Below are positions 34,283-44,728 of a stretch of 64,000 nt of DNA, piece by piece. The notes below the pieces were generated by a model. The model was not told the origin of the DNA. It saw only the letters and a program-made list of their open reading frames with translations, and did not search any database. Numbering within the stretch: the stretch's first letter is position 1; every line of letters begins with the position of its first letter. The DNA comes from Pseudomonas silesiensis (lineage in GTDB: Bacteria > Pseudomonadota > Gammaproteobacteria > Pseudomonadales > Pseudomonadaceae): the NCBI RefSeq assembly GCF_001661075.1, contig NZ_CP014870.1, forward strand, positions 3,182,501 through 3,246,500, given 5' to 3'. The position numbers and the translations under genes are program-made.

Positions 34283-37200
34283 TCAGGCTGTGAAATCGCT
34301 GGCGTGCAGCTCCTTGACGCCTACCAGTTGGATTTCGAACTCGGGGGTGGCGTCGGCATTGACACTGCCGTAGACAATGCCATCGGCAAAGCGCAGTTGG
34401 CCGGTGGCATTGGCAGGGTCAAAGGCATTGCTGCCGATGAAGGTGAAGGCGTCGACAGCGGCGGTCAGCGGGTTGGCGTCCAGGCCAGTGAAATCCAGAT
34501 GATCGCCGTCGGCGGTCTTGAAGCCGTTGATCACATCGCGCAAAGCCCCGACGCCCATGTCCGACAGCGCACCGAACGCGTAGGTATCCGCGCCCGTGCC
34601 GCCGCTGAGGTTGTCGGTGCCTGCTCCGCCGATCAGCCGGTCATCGCCCGAGCCGCCCACCAGGGTATCGTTGCCCGCACCACCGTTCAGCACGTTCGCG
34701 GCGCTGTTGCCCGACAGACTGTCGGCGTAGGCGCTGCCCGTCAGGTTTTCGAAGAACTTCAAGGTATCGAGCCCGGAACCCAAGGTGTTTTGCTGCGCCG
34801 AGGTCGAAAGGTTTGCGGTAACGCCGGACACGGCGCGCTCAAAAGACACGGTGTCATTACCCTCGCGCCCGTCCAGCACATTGTTGCCGGCGCCGGCGAA
34901 CAGCGTGTTGTCCAGCCCGTTGCCCGTGCCGTTGGCGGCGCCAGCGCTATCGATATACAGATGCTCGACGTTGTTGGCGAGGGTATAGGCGGCCAGGCTG
35001 CTGTGCACGCTGTCGATCCCTCCCGGCCCGGCACTGTTGCTGGTCTCGATCACAGTGTCGTCGGCGTTGTCGACATAGTAGGTGTCGTTGCCGTCGCCGC
35101 CGCTCATGCTGTCGGACCCTGCGGCACCATCGATCACGTTATTGGCGGCATTGCCGGTGATGAAGTTGCGTCGTTCATTGCCGGTGCCGTCGATGTCCGA
35201 TACGCCGGTGAGCACCAGGTTCTCGAGATTGGCGCCCAGGGTCCAGCTGACCGAGGCCTGTACGGTATCGATCTGCGCGGTCGAGGTGTTGGTTTCCTCC
35301 ACGGTGTCGAAAGCGTTATCGACCACATAGATGTCGTTGCCATCGCCACCGGTCATGGTGTCGGCGCCCAGGTCGCCATCCAGCGTGTCGTTGCCCGAAC
35401 TGCCCACCAGGGTATCCGCCTGGTCAGTACCGGAAATCATCCCGCCCTGGTTCTGAGCGTTGTCGAAAATGTCCTGTACGCTGTTGTTGTCGCCGGGGTT
35501 GCCCTGGAAGCCAAGGTCATCGGCAATGAAGTCGGCCAGGCGCTGGCCGACGATCTCCGCCGATTCCTCGTGCAGGTGCCAGACGTCATCGGGATACACC
35601 AGTGGATCGACCTCGTAGCGCAAAGGCAGGTCGGTGTAGTCCACCGCCAGCTTGACATCGGCGCGCTCGGCGGCGATGGCTTCCTGGGTGGCGCGAACAT
35701 ATCCGACCCCTTCGACTATGGAGGCTATCTTCTCTTCCGAGTAACCACGGGCACGCGCTGCGTCCTGCTCGTAGTGACCGGTTTCCATCATGTAAACGCT
35801 AAAGCTGCCGAATTGGGCATGCAGGTAATCAAAGACCTTCAGGGTTGCGGCCTTGTAGGCCGCAGCTGCCGCTGGTTTGTCCGTGGCGCGGCCGATTTCC
35901 TGGGCGGCTTCCTCGCCCTGGCCCCAAATAATGCCCATGGTGACGTTGTCGATGGATTGCAGTTCGGTGAGCTGGTCCCGCAGCAGCGCCTCGGCGCGCA
36001 GCAGTGCAGGCCCGGGTTGGTTGGTGTCGGTCAGCCACCAGCACAACTTGAGTTCCTCTGGGCCCAGGGTCGACAGGCCGTTGACGGTGCTGCCACCCAC
36101 GGCGATATCAATGCCGTTGCCATCGGCGTCGGTGAACTGGCTGCGCACGTCATAGGGGGTGTAGCGGTCCAGGTCATTGACCAGCATCGAGGTGCCGGAC
36201 TGATCGTCGTCCTCCGTCATGCGCAGCAGGCGTGCATTGGATTGGCCGAGGGTGGGCAGGTAGAGGATGTCTTGCTGGGCGCGCTCTGCGAACACGAAGT
36301 CACTGGCGGTCAGTGTGTCGAGGTAGTTGCCGTTGAGGGCGATTTCAAAACGATTGCCATCGGCATCCGCTTCGGCGGACTTGATGTAGGTCTTGTCGCC
36401 GGCCGTGTTAAGGGTCATGTACAAGGTGCCGTTGCTGCCATCGCCCAGGCCGAGAAAACCCAGGCCCGAGACATCGATCCTGTCGACGCCCGCGGTGAAG
36501 TCATAGATCGTGTCCGTGGCCGTGACACCGCCGGTGTCATAGTCGCGGTAGCTATCGAGCACGTTGGTGTAGCGGAAGGTGTCGGCACCGTCGCCGCCAT
36601 AGAGCGAATCGCGTCCGGCGCCGCCGTCGACGATGTCCGCGCCGATGCCAGCCTTGATCGTGTCATTGCCACCGAGGCCGAGGATCAAGTCCGCTTCCAC
36701 TGTGCCATTGAGGGTGTCGGCATTGTTGGTACCGGCGATGGTACTGGCAGGTGCATCGGCCACCGCCAGGGCGAAGCTGTCGCTGACCGACGCCCCCGAG
36801 GGATCGCTGGCCTTGACCAGGACGGTGTAATTGCCGGACGCAGTGCTGACCGGCGTACCGGTGAACGTCAGGTTGGTGGCATTGAAACTCAACCAGGCGG
36901 GCAGGGCGCTGCCGTCGGCAAGCGTCGCGGTGTAGGTCAGCACATCCTGGTTGGCGTCGGTGAAGCTGTCATTGGTCAGGGTGTAGCTGAACGGTGCACT
37001 TTCGGTAGCGTTCTGGTCGAGGAGGGGGATGGCCACCACCGGTGCTACATTGCCGGAGGTGTTCTGGTCGGCGAAGACAAAATGACTCGCCGTCAGACTG
37101 TTTACCAGGTTGCCCGCCAGCGACACTTCGAAGCGGTTGCCGTTGGCATCGACGGTGAGGTCCTTGAGGTAGGTGCGGTTGCTGGTAGCGCTGTAGGTCA

Positions 37201-39898
37201 CTTGCAGCGTACCGTTCAGGCCATTGCCCAGGCCGGTATATCCAAGCGCCGAGACATCGATCTTGTCGGCGGCCACGTCGAAATCGAGGATCTGGTCACT
37301 GCTGCTGGTGGCGCTGGTGCGGTAACTGTCGAGTGTTGCGGTGTAGCGGAACACATCGGCACCTGCGCCGCCGGTGAGTTTGTCCGCACCGGTACCGCCG
37401 ACGAGGATGTCGTTGCCCCCGCCGCCATTCAGCGTGTCGTTACCGGCACCCCCGAACACTTGTTCGTTGGCGTCGGTGCCGGTCAGGGTGTCGTTGTTCG
37501 GCGTGCCATTGATCACGGCGGGGCCAGCGGGTACGTCTTGCACGGCCAAGGTAAAGGTGTCGTTGACGGTTGCATTGCTGGCGTCGGTGGCGGTGACCTG
37601 GATGGAATAAGTGCCCGACGCGGTGTCGCTGGGTGTGCCGCTGAACGTACGCGTGGCTGCATCGAATGTCAGCCAGTTGGGCAGGGCGTTGCCATTGGCC
37701 AGTTTGGCGGTGTAGCTGAGGCTGTCGTTATCCGGATCGGTAAAACTGGTGGCCGGCACCACGTAGCTGAATGCGGTGTTTTCGGTCGCGTTCTGATCCA
37801 GCAGTGGCGTGGCCAGCACCGGCGCCTGATTGGTCGGCGACGCGGTGGCGAATACGAAATTGGTGCTGGTCAGCGTGTCGAGGTAGTTGCCATTCAGTGT
37901 CATTTCAAAACGGTTGCCATTGGCGTCGGCGCTCAGGGACTTGATATAAGTCTTGGTGCCGGCACTGTTGAGCACCAGGTACACGGTGTTGTTCTTGCCA
38001 TCGCCCAGGCCGGTGAAACCCATGGCCGAGAGGTCGATCTTGTCGGCGCTGATATCAAAATCGGTGACCAGGTCGCTCAGGTTGACACCGCCGGTGTTGT
38101 AATTGCGGTAACTGTCCAGGCGATCGGAGAACACGAAGGTGTCTGCCCCGGTGCCACCGGTGAGGGTGTCCATGCCGGCACCGCCATCGAGCTTGTCGTC
38201 TCCCGCGCCGCCACTGAGGCTGTCATTGCCCGCCAGGCCTAGCAGGGTGTCGGCCGAATCACTACCCAGTAGCGAATCGCTGCCGCTGGTGCCGCTGACC
38301 ACACGGTTGAAGATGAAGTTGTTGGCGGTCAGGGTGCTGGCCAGGTTGCCCGACAGGATCAACTCGAAGCGATTGCCACTGGCATCGGCGTCGTAGTCCT
38401 TGATGTAGGTGCGGTCGTTGCTGGCGCTGTAGCTGACCTGCAAGGTGCCGCCACGGCCATTGCCCAGGCCGGTGAAGCCGAGACCGGCGAGGTCGATCTT
38501 GTCCTGGGTGACGTCGAAGTCGAGGATGGTGTCATCGAAGCTTGCGGTTGCGTTGCGGTAACTGTCGGACTGCGCGGCGAAACGGAACGTATCGGCACCG
38601 GTACCGCCGGTGAGTTTGTCGATGCCTGCACCACCCACCAGAATGTCGTCACCGGCCCCGCCATTGATAGTGTCGTTGCCGGCACCGCCGTAGAAAATCT
38701 CGCTGGCGGCGCTGCCCGACAGGGTGTCGTTGCCAGCCGTACCTTGCACGGCGGTCATCGGCACCGTGGCGCTGACGTAGCTGCCGTCACCGTAGACCAA
38801 CGTGGCACCCTTGCTGGTGTGACTGATGGTGTTGCCAATAATGGCGTTGCGATCGGTGCCGTCTTCATTGCGCTCTGCAACGCCGTAGGTCGACAGGTCG
38901 CTGCCGCTGATAATGTTGCCCTGGATGGTGTTGTCGCTGCCGTTGAAGTACTTGCCGGACACGCCCAGGGTATCGTCGTAGGACTGGATGATGATTTCCG
39001 GTACGGGGTTGCCCAGGGAATTGTTGTTGAGCGTGTTGTCGATGATCTCGACGTGGTTGCTGCCGTAGACGCGGATCCCGGCGCTGGCATTGTCATGAAT
39101 GTCGACGTCGCTGACAGTCACCGCGCTGGACATCTTGATCAGCACCCCTTCGGCGCCGTTGCCATACACCTCGCCACCGGTGATGGTGATGTTGCTGGGG
39201 GAGGGTATGTCTTCGCTGCCGCGCTGTACCACGATGCCATTGCCGCCGTTGTTGTAGGCAACGTTGTTGGCGAGGGTGAAGTCGTGGGTACTGGTAACGA
39301 CGTTGAACCCGTGGCGGTCATTGTCGTAGGCGACGTTGTTTTCGAAGGTGCTGTCGCTGAGGAAGTCAGCCACGAAGCCGTCCAGGCCGTTGCCGTGGGA
39401 GACGCTGTTCTTGATGACCATGTTGACGGTCTGCTCGTGGGGGTCGAAACCGTACCCGGAGCAATCCTTGATCTCGACGCTGTCGAGGGTGACGTTGGAA
39501 TCGTAGCCTTCTTGGCCGGGAATGTAGCCATTGAACCAACCGTCGACCTTGCCCGTGGTGCTGTCGCGGTTGCCGTCGATGGTGAGGTTGCTGACGCCGA
39601 AGTCGTGGGTTTCCTCGCCATAGGCGGAGCGGATGACCCCCGTGATCTTGGTGTCGGAGCCATCAGCCACCTTGACGTTGGTTTCGCCCATGCCATCGCC
39701 GTACAGGTAGACATTGCTCTTGAGCATCAGGCAGCCGTCGGAGGGTTCCTCACCTCCGGAAACGATATAAGTCCCGGTCGGCATGTAGACTTGCCCACCG
39801 CCTGCGGCGGCGGCCGCATCGATCGCACTTTGTATCGCCGCCGTGTCGTCTGTGATGCCATCTCCTTTGGCGCCAAAATTTTGTACGTTAAAAATCAT
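34283..39898 (-). CDS. Secreted mannuronan C5-epimerase / O-acetylhydrolase with RTX modules (PsmE-like)
   Basis: This is a 1871-residue modular protein. Residues 1-385 form the AlgE-type A module (right-handed beta-helix) with the catalytic set at the same numbers as in AlgE4: Lys117, Tyr149, Asp152 and His154 ([10 protein letters not shown]). Four RTX R modules follow (about 385-535, 536-685, 800-945, 1058-1200) with [12 protein letters not shown] nonapeptides that bind calcium. Two cadherin-like/Ig domains sit between them (about 686-795 and 949-1050). Residues about 1209-1460 form an SGNH hydrolase domain (Ser in [10 protein letters not shown], Asp/His in DDVWHLHEE). More RTX repeats and an unprocessed secretion tail end it. 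The known PsmE of P. syringae joins epimerase and acetylhydrolase in the same way. It lacks a Sec signal and should leave by the neighbouring type I system. Confidence 0.92.
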   Translation of the reverse strand: MIFNVQNFGAKGDGITDDTAAIQSAIDAAAAAGGGQVYMPTGTYIVSGGEEPSDGCLMLKSNVYLYGDGMGETNVKVADGSDTKITGVIRSAYGEETHDFGVSNLTIDGNRDSTTGKVDGWFNGYIPGQEGYDSNVTLDSVEIKDCSGYGFDPHEQTVNMVIKNSVSHGNGLDGFVADFLSDSTFENNVAYDNDRHGFNVVTSTHDFTLANNVAYNNGGNGIVVQRGSEDIPSPSNITITGGEVYGNGAEGVLIKMSSAVTVSDVDIHDNASAGIRVYGSNHVEIIDNTLNNNSLGNPVPEIIIQSYDDTLGVSGKYFNGSDNTIQGNIISGSDLSTYGVAERNEDGTDRNAIIGNTISHTSKGATLVYGDGSYVSATVPMTAVQGTAGNDTLSGSAASEIFYGGAGNDTINGGAGDDILVGGAGIDKLTGGTGADTFRFAAQSDSYRNATASFDDTILDFDVTQDKIDLAGLGFTGLGNGRGGTLQVSYSASNDRTYIKDYDADASGNRFELILSGNLASTLTANNFIFNRVVSGTSGSDSLLGSDSADTLLGLAGNDSLSGGAGDDKLDGGAGMDTLTGGTGADTFVFSDRLDSYRNYNTGGVNLSDLVTDFDISADKIDLSAMGFTGLGDGKNNTVYLVLNSAGTKTYIKSLSADANGNRFEMTLNGNYLDTLTSTNFVFATASPTNQAPVLATPLLDQNATENTAFSYVVPATSFTDPDNDSLSYTAKLANGNALPNWLTFDAATRTFSGTPSDTASGTYSIQVTATDASNATVNDTFTLAVQDVPAGPAVINGTPNNDTLTGTDANEQVFGGAGNDTLNGGGGNDILVGGTGADKLTGGAGADVFRYTATLDSYRTSATSSSDQILDFDVAADKIDVSALGYTGLGNGLNGTLQVTYSATSNRTYLKDLTVDANGNRFEVSLAGNLVNSLTASHFVFADQNTSGNVAPVVAIPLLDQNATESAPFSYTLTNDSFTDANQDVLTYTATLADGSALPAWLSFNATNLTFTGTPVSTASGNYTVLVKASDPSGASVSDSFALAVADAPASTIAGTNNADTLNGTVEADLILGLGGNDTIKAGIGADIVDGGAGRDSLYGGDGADTFRYTNVLDSYRDYDTGGVTATDTIYDFTAGVDRIDVSGLGFLGLGDGSNGTLYMTLNTAGDKTYIKSAEADADGNRFEIALNGNYLDTLTASDFVFAERAQQDILYLPTLGQSNARLLRMTEDDDQSGTSMLVNDLDRYTPYDVRSQFTDADGNGIDIAVGGSTVNGLSTLGPEELKLCWWLTDTNQPGPALLRAEALLRDQLTELQSIDNVTMGIIWGQGEEAAQEIGRATDKPAAAAAYKAATLKVFDYLHAQFGSFSVYMMETGHYEQDAARARGYSEEKIASIVEGVGYVRATQEAIAAERADVKLAVDYTDLPLRYEVDPLVYPDDVWHLHEESAEIVGQRLADFIADDLGFQGNPGDNNSVQDIFDNAQNQGGMISGTDQADTLVGSSGNDTLDGDLGADTMTGGDGNDIYVVDNAFDTVEETNTSTAQIDTVQASVSWTLGANLENLVLTGVSDIDGTGNERRNFITGNAANNVIDGAAGSDSMSGGDGNDTYYVDNADDTVIETSNSAGPGGIDSVHSSLAAYTLANNVEHLYIDSAGAANGTGNGLDNTLFAGAGNNVLDGREGNDTVSFERAVSGVTANLSTSAQQNTLGSGLDTLKFFENLTGSAYADSLSGNSAANVLNGGAGNDTLVGGSGDDRLIGGAGTDNLSGGTGADTYAFGALSDMGVGALRDVINGFKTADGDHLDFTGLDANPLTAAVDAFTFIGSNAFDPANATGQLRFADGIVYGSVNADATPEFEIQLVGVKELHASDFTA

Positions 39899-40120
39899 AA
39901 ACTTATCTCCGTGTCAGGCTAAAACCGCGTAAATGCCAATATTCCATCGACGAGCACGCTGTTAGGGCCTGAGGGAGCGTAAAAGTTGTGACCGCACATC
40001 GGAGAATCGTCAATAAACCGATCTATCTGATGAGTGGAACTGAGGTCTCTTGAGAAAGTAACGTTATTTTGACATTGGTTCGGGCAATGAGCACTGCCAT
40101 CGGCACACTTGACGATCAAC

Positions 40121-40234
40121 TGTAGGAGCGAGCTTGCTCTCGAAAAACCTGAAAGCGCCGCGGGGTGTCAGGTTGATAGCGTTATCGTTGACGACCATCG
40201 TCGGAACGCCGCCCGGAGCAAGCTCGCTCCTACA
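40121..40234. repeat. REP/BIME element
   Basis: TGTAGGAGCGAGCTTGCTCT and CGGAGCAAGCTCGCTCCTAC flank a spacer. The right part is almost identical to the element at 2587-2700, 37.5 kb away. It abuts the stop of the leftward ATPase gene. Confidence 0.85.
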
Positions 40235-40235
40235 A

Positions 40236-41393
40236 TCAGGACAACCCTCCCAGCAGGCCATCGGCGCGAAGCAGATCGACAATCACATGTTCATCGACTG
40301 CATACACACCTCGGGAAGCCTTCCAGACCAACTTCTTCTCCTGTAAGGCAATGAGTGCTTGCTGGACACCCGGTACTTCAACCTTTATTTCGCTTGCTGC
40401 AATCCCCGCCTGTGCCAGCGCTTTGGCGTACAGCGCCATGGTCGGCGCCTCGAATGGCGCGTAGTTATCGCCCTTCACGCTCATGACGCGAATAACGGCA
40501 GACTGGATAGGGGTGAGGCTATGGATCACCTTCTTCAGGTTCGCGTACAACTCATCAGCTTGCGCTCGAACCAGCTCGGTAAACCGTGCCGGTATGGTTG
40601 CAGGGTCAATGGTGAAGTCAAAGCGGATTTCGTCAGCCGCCGCGCCGAGGAGTTCAGGTCGGTAGCCACTTTCCTTGAATAGCTGGAACACCTCTGTTGG
40701 ATCGAGCGCGCAGGGCAGATCGAGGTTGGCACATAACCAATCGATAAAGTCTTGATCCAGGGTGGGGAACTGCACCATGGAAGCGCCAAAGAATGCCTGA
40801 TCCTTGCTGTTGCGCAGCATGGCCAGCTTGTCCCTGTTCGATCCCGTGCAGACGATGCGAAGGCCATGATGCTTCGAACTGTTGAGTTCGTCCCTGGCCG
40901 CCTTGAGGGCGAACAGCGCCGCCACACCTTCGCTCGTTGTTATTGCGTGCTGCGCTTCATCGATCATCAGGACGATGATCTTCTGCGATTCATCGGAGAG
41001 CGCCACAAGCGCAGTGGTGAGATCGATGTCTTTGCCGAGGCCGATTTTATCCAGGCTGAAATTCATGCCACCGACAGTGACCTTGTCCATGCCGGATGAC
41101 TTTGCCAACCGTGTGATAAACCCGTCGTTACGCCCAACCGCTTCGCGAACTGCCTCCACGATGACAAGGCCGGGGTCATTCGTCAGGTCCTTCCACAAGT
41201 CGGCATACAGCACAATCGCCCCGGCTGCTTCCAGGGCGGGCCGTAGGTCTTCACGGGCAAAAGTGGATTTGCCGGTGCGTCGTGGCGCTGCCAGGAAGAC
41301 ACCCGAACTTGCCGAACTGCCCACGGCGACCTGCATGATCAGCTTTGAAAGCCGCGTAGCCAAGGCTGGACGGTGAAAGAGGGTTTCGGTCAT
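40236..41393 (-). CDS. AAA-type ATP-binding protein (archaeal-ATPase-like)
   Basis: The product of about 385 residues has a Walker A variant near residue 40 (LAAPRRTGKSTFAR, Ala instead of the first Gly), a Walker B IIVLMIDEAQHAI and a sensor-type VCTGSNRDKLAML. The C-terminal 90 residues (SLTPIQSAVIRVMSVKGDNY and on) look like a winged-helix DNA-binding domain. This is the layout of stand-alone STAND/ORC-like ATPases of unknown role. ATG 41393 is preferred; TTG 41405 is possible. The upstream region has repeated TTATAG motifs. No linked effector gene is adjacent, so a defence or transposition role is only a thought. Confidence 0.78.
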   Translation of the reverse strand: MTETLFHRPALATRLSKLIMQVAVGSSASSGVFLAAPRRTGKSTFAREDLRPALEAAGAIVLYADLWKDLTNDPGLVIVEAVREAVGRNDGFITRLAKSSGMDKVTVGGMNFSLDKIGLGKDIDLTTALVALSDESQKIIVLMIDEAQHAITTSEGVAALFALKAARDELNSSKHHGLRIVCTGSNRDKLAMLRNSKDQAFFGASMVQFPTLDQDFIDWLCANLDLPCALDPTEVFQLFKESGYRPELLGAAADEIRFDFTIDPATIPARFTELVRAQADELYANLKKVIHSLTPIQSAVIRVMSVKGDNYAPFEAPTMALYAKALAQAGIAASEIKVEVPGVQQALIALQEKKLVWKASRGVYAVDEHVIVDLLRADGLLGGLS

Positions 41394-41411
41394 TGCAGGT
41401 CTCAAATTCAG

Positions 41412-41518
41412 GTCTATAGAGGATTATAGAGCGATTATAGATCAATTATTGTCGGGGCTTGCAGCAGGGATGTGATTTTTTATGGCGGATTATAGAGTTA
41501 CTATAGGCAGATTATAGG
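41412..41518. repeat. Cluster of TTATAG-type short repeats upstream of the ATPase gene
   Basis: GATTATAG occurs at about 41422, 41433, 41488 and 41510, with CTATAG variants between (41414, 41501). Several are spaced about 11 bases, one helical turn. They lie 20-125 bp upstream of the leftward ATPase start. Binding sites for the ATPase's own winged helix would fit, by inference. Confidence 0.5.
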
Positions 41519-41599
41519 GTGGGTCGCGGTGTTCCGGCGAGGGCCTTTGGCACAAGCAAAGCTGCGGCTGGTGGGAGGAAGATATTCTCTGGGAATTCG

Positions 41600-41745
41600 A
41601 TAATACCACCCCCGCACTCTGCCTCCCGTGATTAGATACCCTCCGTATGTTTTGTTGATCACGGCGCGTAGCGCCAGAGCGGCGGGGCAGGGTTATGAGG
41701 TAAGGTGGGCGCTATAAGCTACCCTAAGTAACGGGGTGGTATTAT
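41600..41745. promoter_or_regulatory. Widely spaced 13-bp inverted repeat before the Tus-like gene
   Basis: ATAATACCACCCC (41600-41612) and GGGGTGGTATTAT (41733-41745) are exact inverses 120 bases apart. The right copy lies 15 bases before the Tus-like start codon, overlapping the expected ribosome/promoter area. In E. coli a Ter site overlaps the tus promoter and gives autorepression. These could be the equivalent sites for this family, but the sequence does not look like E. coli Ter. Confidence 0.5.
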
Positions 41746-41760
41746 TTCGAAGGTTGCCCA

Positions 41761-42708
41761 ATGTCCGATGCTGTCAAAGCCGCATATCAGGAACTATTGA
41801 GTTCTCTCGCCATCTTTGACGCTACGTGGCCACCCCTGGTTTGCGCCGGACATGTTTGGCAGCTTCCACTCTTGAATACCCAGAAAACTCCATCGTTTAT
41901 TCCTGTCAAACACCTGACTGGCCTTGCGGCAGTGAATGCCAGTCGGGCAGCGTTCAGTGAGTTCGAGCGTGATATTGGCCAAGCACCAGGAACGGTCATG
42001 CGGTTGCCGGGATACTTCATCCTTAGCAGTTCTGTCCTTGAACAGGGCAGGGCAGTCAACCGCTGCAAAGCAGCCCTCCAGGCTGCCATCGAAGCCGAGC
42101 GAGTCGCCCAAAATGTCTCGATAAGTCGGCGATCGCACATCATGCGCCGCGCCCTGGGTAAAGATTTTTCCCTGAATCAACTCAAACGGTGCATTCAAGT
42201 CTTCGACGCCACCCCGCGACAGATTACGTTTACATGGGCCGGGCACACCTCCGGGAAGGAGAAAGTTGGGGTTGGGGCGATCCGCGAGTACTTGCTTGCC
42301 GAGGCCCAAGGTCGCGCCCAGCGTGAAGGTATTGCCATTGAGCAAACGCCCGAATGGATGGATTTACGAGCCCTATCCAATCTGAGTGATGACGATGTGC
42401 TTGACCATCCCAAGCAGGTAGCACCTCACCCTCGGAGCATGCTTTGGTTCTCCGGAAGCAGCCGATACGACGCTATGGTTCACGCAAACCTTCCAATTTT
42501 CGTGCTCCAGGGCAACGTAGAACCCAAAGTGGTTGGCCTGAAAGACTTCGACAGCCAGGTGCGCACAGCCAAGCGGCCAGATCAAAAGAATCGTCGAGCA
42601 GCCCTACCAGGAGGAAGATTTTTTCTACCCAGTGATGAGCCTAAAACACCACCAGCGGAGGAAGGTGCACATCTCGCCGGTATTGAATCGACCTACGGAC
42701 AGAGCTAG
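41761..42708 (+). CDS. Tus-like DNA replication terminus site-binding protein
   Basis: The 315-residue protein aligns in order with E. coli Tus (309 residues). [10 protein letters not shown] matches RLPGVLCYQV, the helix then [20 protein letters not shown] matches [40 protein letters not shown] matches the DNA-contacting interdomain strands, and [20 protein letters not shown] followed by FVLQGN matches [20 protein letters not shown]. I made this alignment by eye. Tus binds Ter sites and stops replication forks from one side. Tus-type genes outside enterics are mostly on plasmids or mobile islands, so this may mark an integrated element. Confidence 0.75.
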   Translation: [315 protein letters not shown]

Positions 42709-42830
42709 CGCCTTCAACATTCGAAATTGGCGACTACGTTGCCTGCCGTAATCGCCCCGTGACTTCCTCGCAGGCCCCGCCAAACTGCGCAAGATGCAAA
42801 CCGACTTCTCTCAGTAGCGCTAGAAAGATG

Positions 42831-43796
42831 CTACTTACAGTTGCCCGCTTTTCGATATCCCGCCGCCTGGGCTCCAGATTCAGAATCAAAGGCTATCTGG
42901 TTTTTCGCCGACACCTGACCATAACCTGGGCACCCCATTGACAGGTGATAGATCTGGCTTTTCCGGTTGCCAATGATCGCACCTGCTCTGCTTGTGCTCG
43001 CCAGGGACGGCGGGGCTGCTGCTCGCGGGGGATTCACAGGAATGGCGCTAACCACTCCATCGCCAACCGCCTTGTACCCTTGCGTCCATCGACGGTCACC
43101 GGTTACGAACGGGTTGGAATACCCCATGATTGCCGCAATGCGCCTGTCACGCTCTTTCTCCCAAGCCGAAACGGGGTGCTGTTTGTCCCAGGCCATCAGG
43201 AGCTGTTGCTGCTGGCGAGACATGTTCAGGTTGTACCGGTCGAACATGTAAAAGGTTGTCCTGGCGACCAGCCCCTTAACCTCGTCACGCGGTTCCGCAG
43301 CGCGTTGATCGAAATCGACTCGAGTCTTGCACTGCCCATACTGCGGCGCTACGCCGGAAGCCATACCGTAGTTGAAATTGCTACGATCGCCGTTCACCTC
43401 GCCAACGGATGGATAGAGGTTGAACAGGTCTGCCTCCATTGCCCGAAAAACCGGATCATCGTCGACGCAGTGCTCTCGACCACCGTTCTGCCAGCATTGG
43501 CGCTGATTACCAAATGTCCAGGCAGGAACGATGTGTTCCCACTCAGTCCGTTCAGCACGGTTCTGTTGTTTCCTGGTTTGATAGCCGCAAGATTCAGGGT
43601 CAATCCGGCCACCCGACTTGCCTACCCATGTCCACTTGCAGCCACAATACAACTCGCCAAAGGCACTGTTCGCCTGGTCGAGGTAGATCTTTTGCTTTGC
43701 GATGACCTTGGCTTCGGAAAAGGTCGATGGAGGGCTTGAGAAGGCGGGGGTGATGACCGACAGGGCCAGTGCGACTACGGAAAGCAGTTTTTTCAT
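42831..43796 (-). CDS. Secreted endonuclease I with C-terminal Ada-like zinc motif
   Basis: The 321-residue protein starts with a signal peptide (KKLLSVVALALSVITPAFS). The nuclease core follows: YCGCKWTWVGKSGGRIDP, then RAERTEWEHIVPAWTFG, where WEHIVPA is the His-Asn-type active site of the EndA/Vvn/NucM family, then FNLYPSVGEVNGDRSNFNYG. The last 45 residues (IIGNRKSQIYHLSMGCPGYG and on to AGNC) match the Ada-type metal-binding motif often found at the end of secreted nucleases. A TATAAT box on the minus strand (43827-43832) lies 30 bases before the ATG. The role would be degradation of external DNA. Confidence 0.92.
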   Translation of the reverse strand: MKKLLSVVALALSVITPAFSSPPSTFSEAKVIAKQKIYLDQANSAFGELYCGCKWTWVGKSGGRIDPESCGYQTRKQQNRAERTEWEHIVPAWTFGNQRQCWQNGGREHCVDDDPVFRAMEADLFNLYPSVGEVNGDRSNFNYGMASGVAPQYGQCKTRVDFDQRAAEPRDEVKGLVARTTFYMFDRYNLNMSRQQQQLLMAWDKQHPVSAWEKERDRRIAAIMGYSNPFVTGDRRWTQGYKAVGDGVVSAIPVNPPRAAAPPSLASTSRAGAIIGNRKSQIYHLSMGCPGYGQVSAKNQIAFDSESGAQAAGYRKAGNCK

Positions 43797-44073
43797 TGGA
43801 CAGCTTAAGCAATTGAAAGGAAACGCATTATACGCACGACTTCATGGTTGCCGATGGAGATCGGGGGATCTGGGATGGCGTGTCTCGTCCACCAATCGCT
43901 GGGAGGACGTGCCTTCAGGTTAGAATGTTCACCCATGGCTATTCAGAAGAGCCCACCACTCGGATCGCGTAGTCGCGCCAAGCGGTTCCAGCGATATTAA
44001 ATAGATAAGGAAGCAAGATGCTATTGCACGATTTGAGTCTTGGAGAAACCGTGTACCAATCGTTATTTGAAGA

Positions 44074-44727
44074 ATGAATCGCCCGCTGTTTGTTTCTCTG
44101 GATGGGCCCAAGGGAGCCGGCAAAACCACACTGTTGGAGGCCGTCACGAAAGTACTGAGGGCAGACAACAAGAAGGTGATCCGGCTTAGCGAGAGTAAAA
44201 GCGATCCCTACAGGGGTGAAACAATGGCCCTCGTCAACACACTCGTCAGAAATCCCACCCGGGATCTGGAGTTGGAGGTTTGTGAGCGCTTTGCTGATAG
44301 CCGTACCTGGATTTCAGAGCACGTGCTGGTTAAACAGCCACCGGGCAGCATCATCTTGATCGATCGCTGGTACCCGTCTGATGCAGCGTTTCGCCGGATA
44401 GTCCCGTTTGCAGAGATTCTGCAGTTGAACATTGATCGAAATGTGCAAGTGCCAGACCTGCATGTCGGGGTTGTCACCGCCCCTGATATTTCATGGGCGA
44501 GGGCAGCGGCACGGTCTCGTGGGTTGGGCAGTACAGTCATCCATAACCTGGAAGAGCATGTCGCTTGTACCAAGGCGTTCGAGCGAGCGATTGCAGATCA
44601 CGGCTGGGTTTTATGCCGTAATGAAGGAACGATCGAAGACGCAACGATGCAGGTGGTTTCCGAGATCTATAGGGTGCTTCGAAGCCCCGTAGGCGAAGGC
44701 GCCCAACCACGGCTGGGCGCCATTTGA
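44074..44727 (+). CDS. Thymidylate-kinase-like P-loop protein
   Basis: The 217-residue protein starts with a kinase P-loop (FVSLDGPKGAGKTTLLEAVT), has a DR motif typical of dTMP kinases (IILIDRWYPSDAAFRRIV) and an arginine-bearing lid (ARAAARSRGLGSTV). It differs from housekeeping tmk, whose neighbours (holB, mltG) are absent, so it is an accessory member of unknown nucleotide specificity. A hairpin overlaps its end. Confidence 0.8.
   Translation: MNRPLFVSLDGPKGAGKTTLLEAVTKVLRADNKKVIRLSESKSDPYRGETMALVNTLVRNPTRDLELEVCERFADSRTWISEHVLVKQPPGSIILIDRWYPSDAAFRRIVPFAEILQLNIDRNVQVPDLHVGVVTAPDISWARAAARSRGLGSTVIHNLEEHVACTKAFERAIADHGWVLCRNEGTIEDATMQVVSEIYRVLRSPVGEGAQPRLGAI
44698..44721. terminator. Hairpin between convergent genes
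   Basis: GGCGCCCA (44698-44705) pairs with TGGGCGCC (44714-44721) around an eight-base loop, overlapping the last codons of the kinase-like gene. The stop of the leftward monooxygenase begins just beyond. It may serve both directions. Confidence 0.55.
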
Positions 44728-44728
44728 C

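Noticed and set aside
34217..38242. A 1341-codon open frame on the plus strand
   Set aside because: It lies antisense to the RTX epimerase. Its valine/glycine-rich repeats are the mirror of [12 protein letters not shown] codons, and it has no ribosome site or known domain.
41645..41665. CCGTATGTTTTGTTGATCAC as an E. coli-like Ter site
   Set aside because: Only the GTATGTT part matches the Ter consensus; the essential GTAACTA core is absent.
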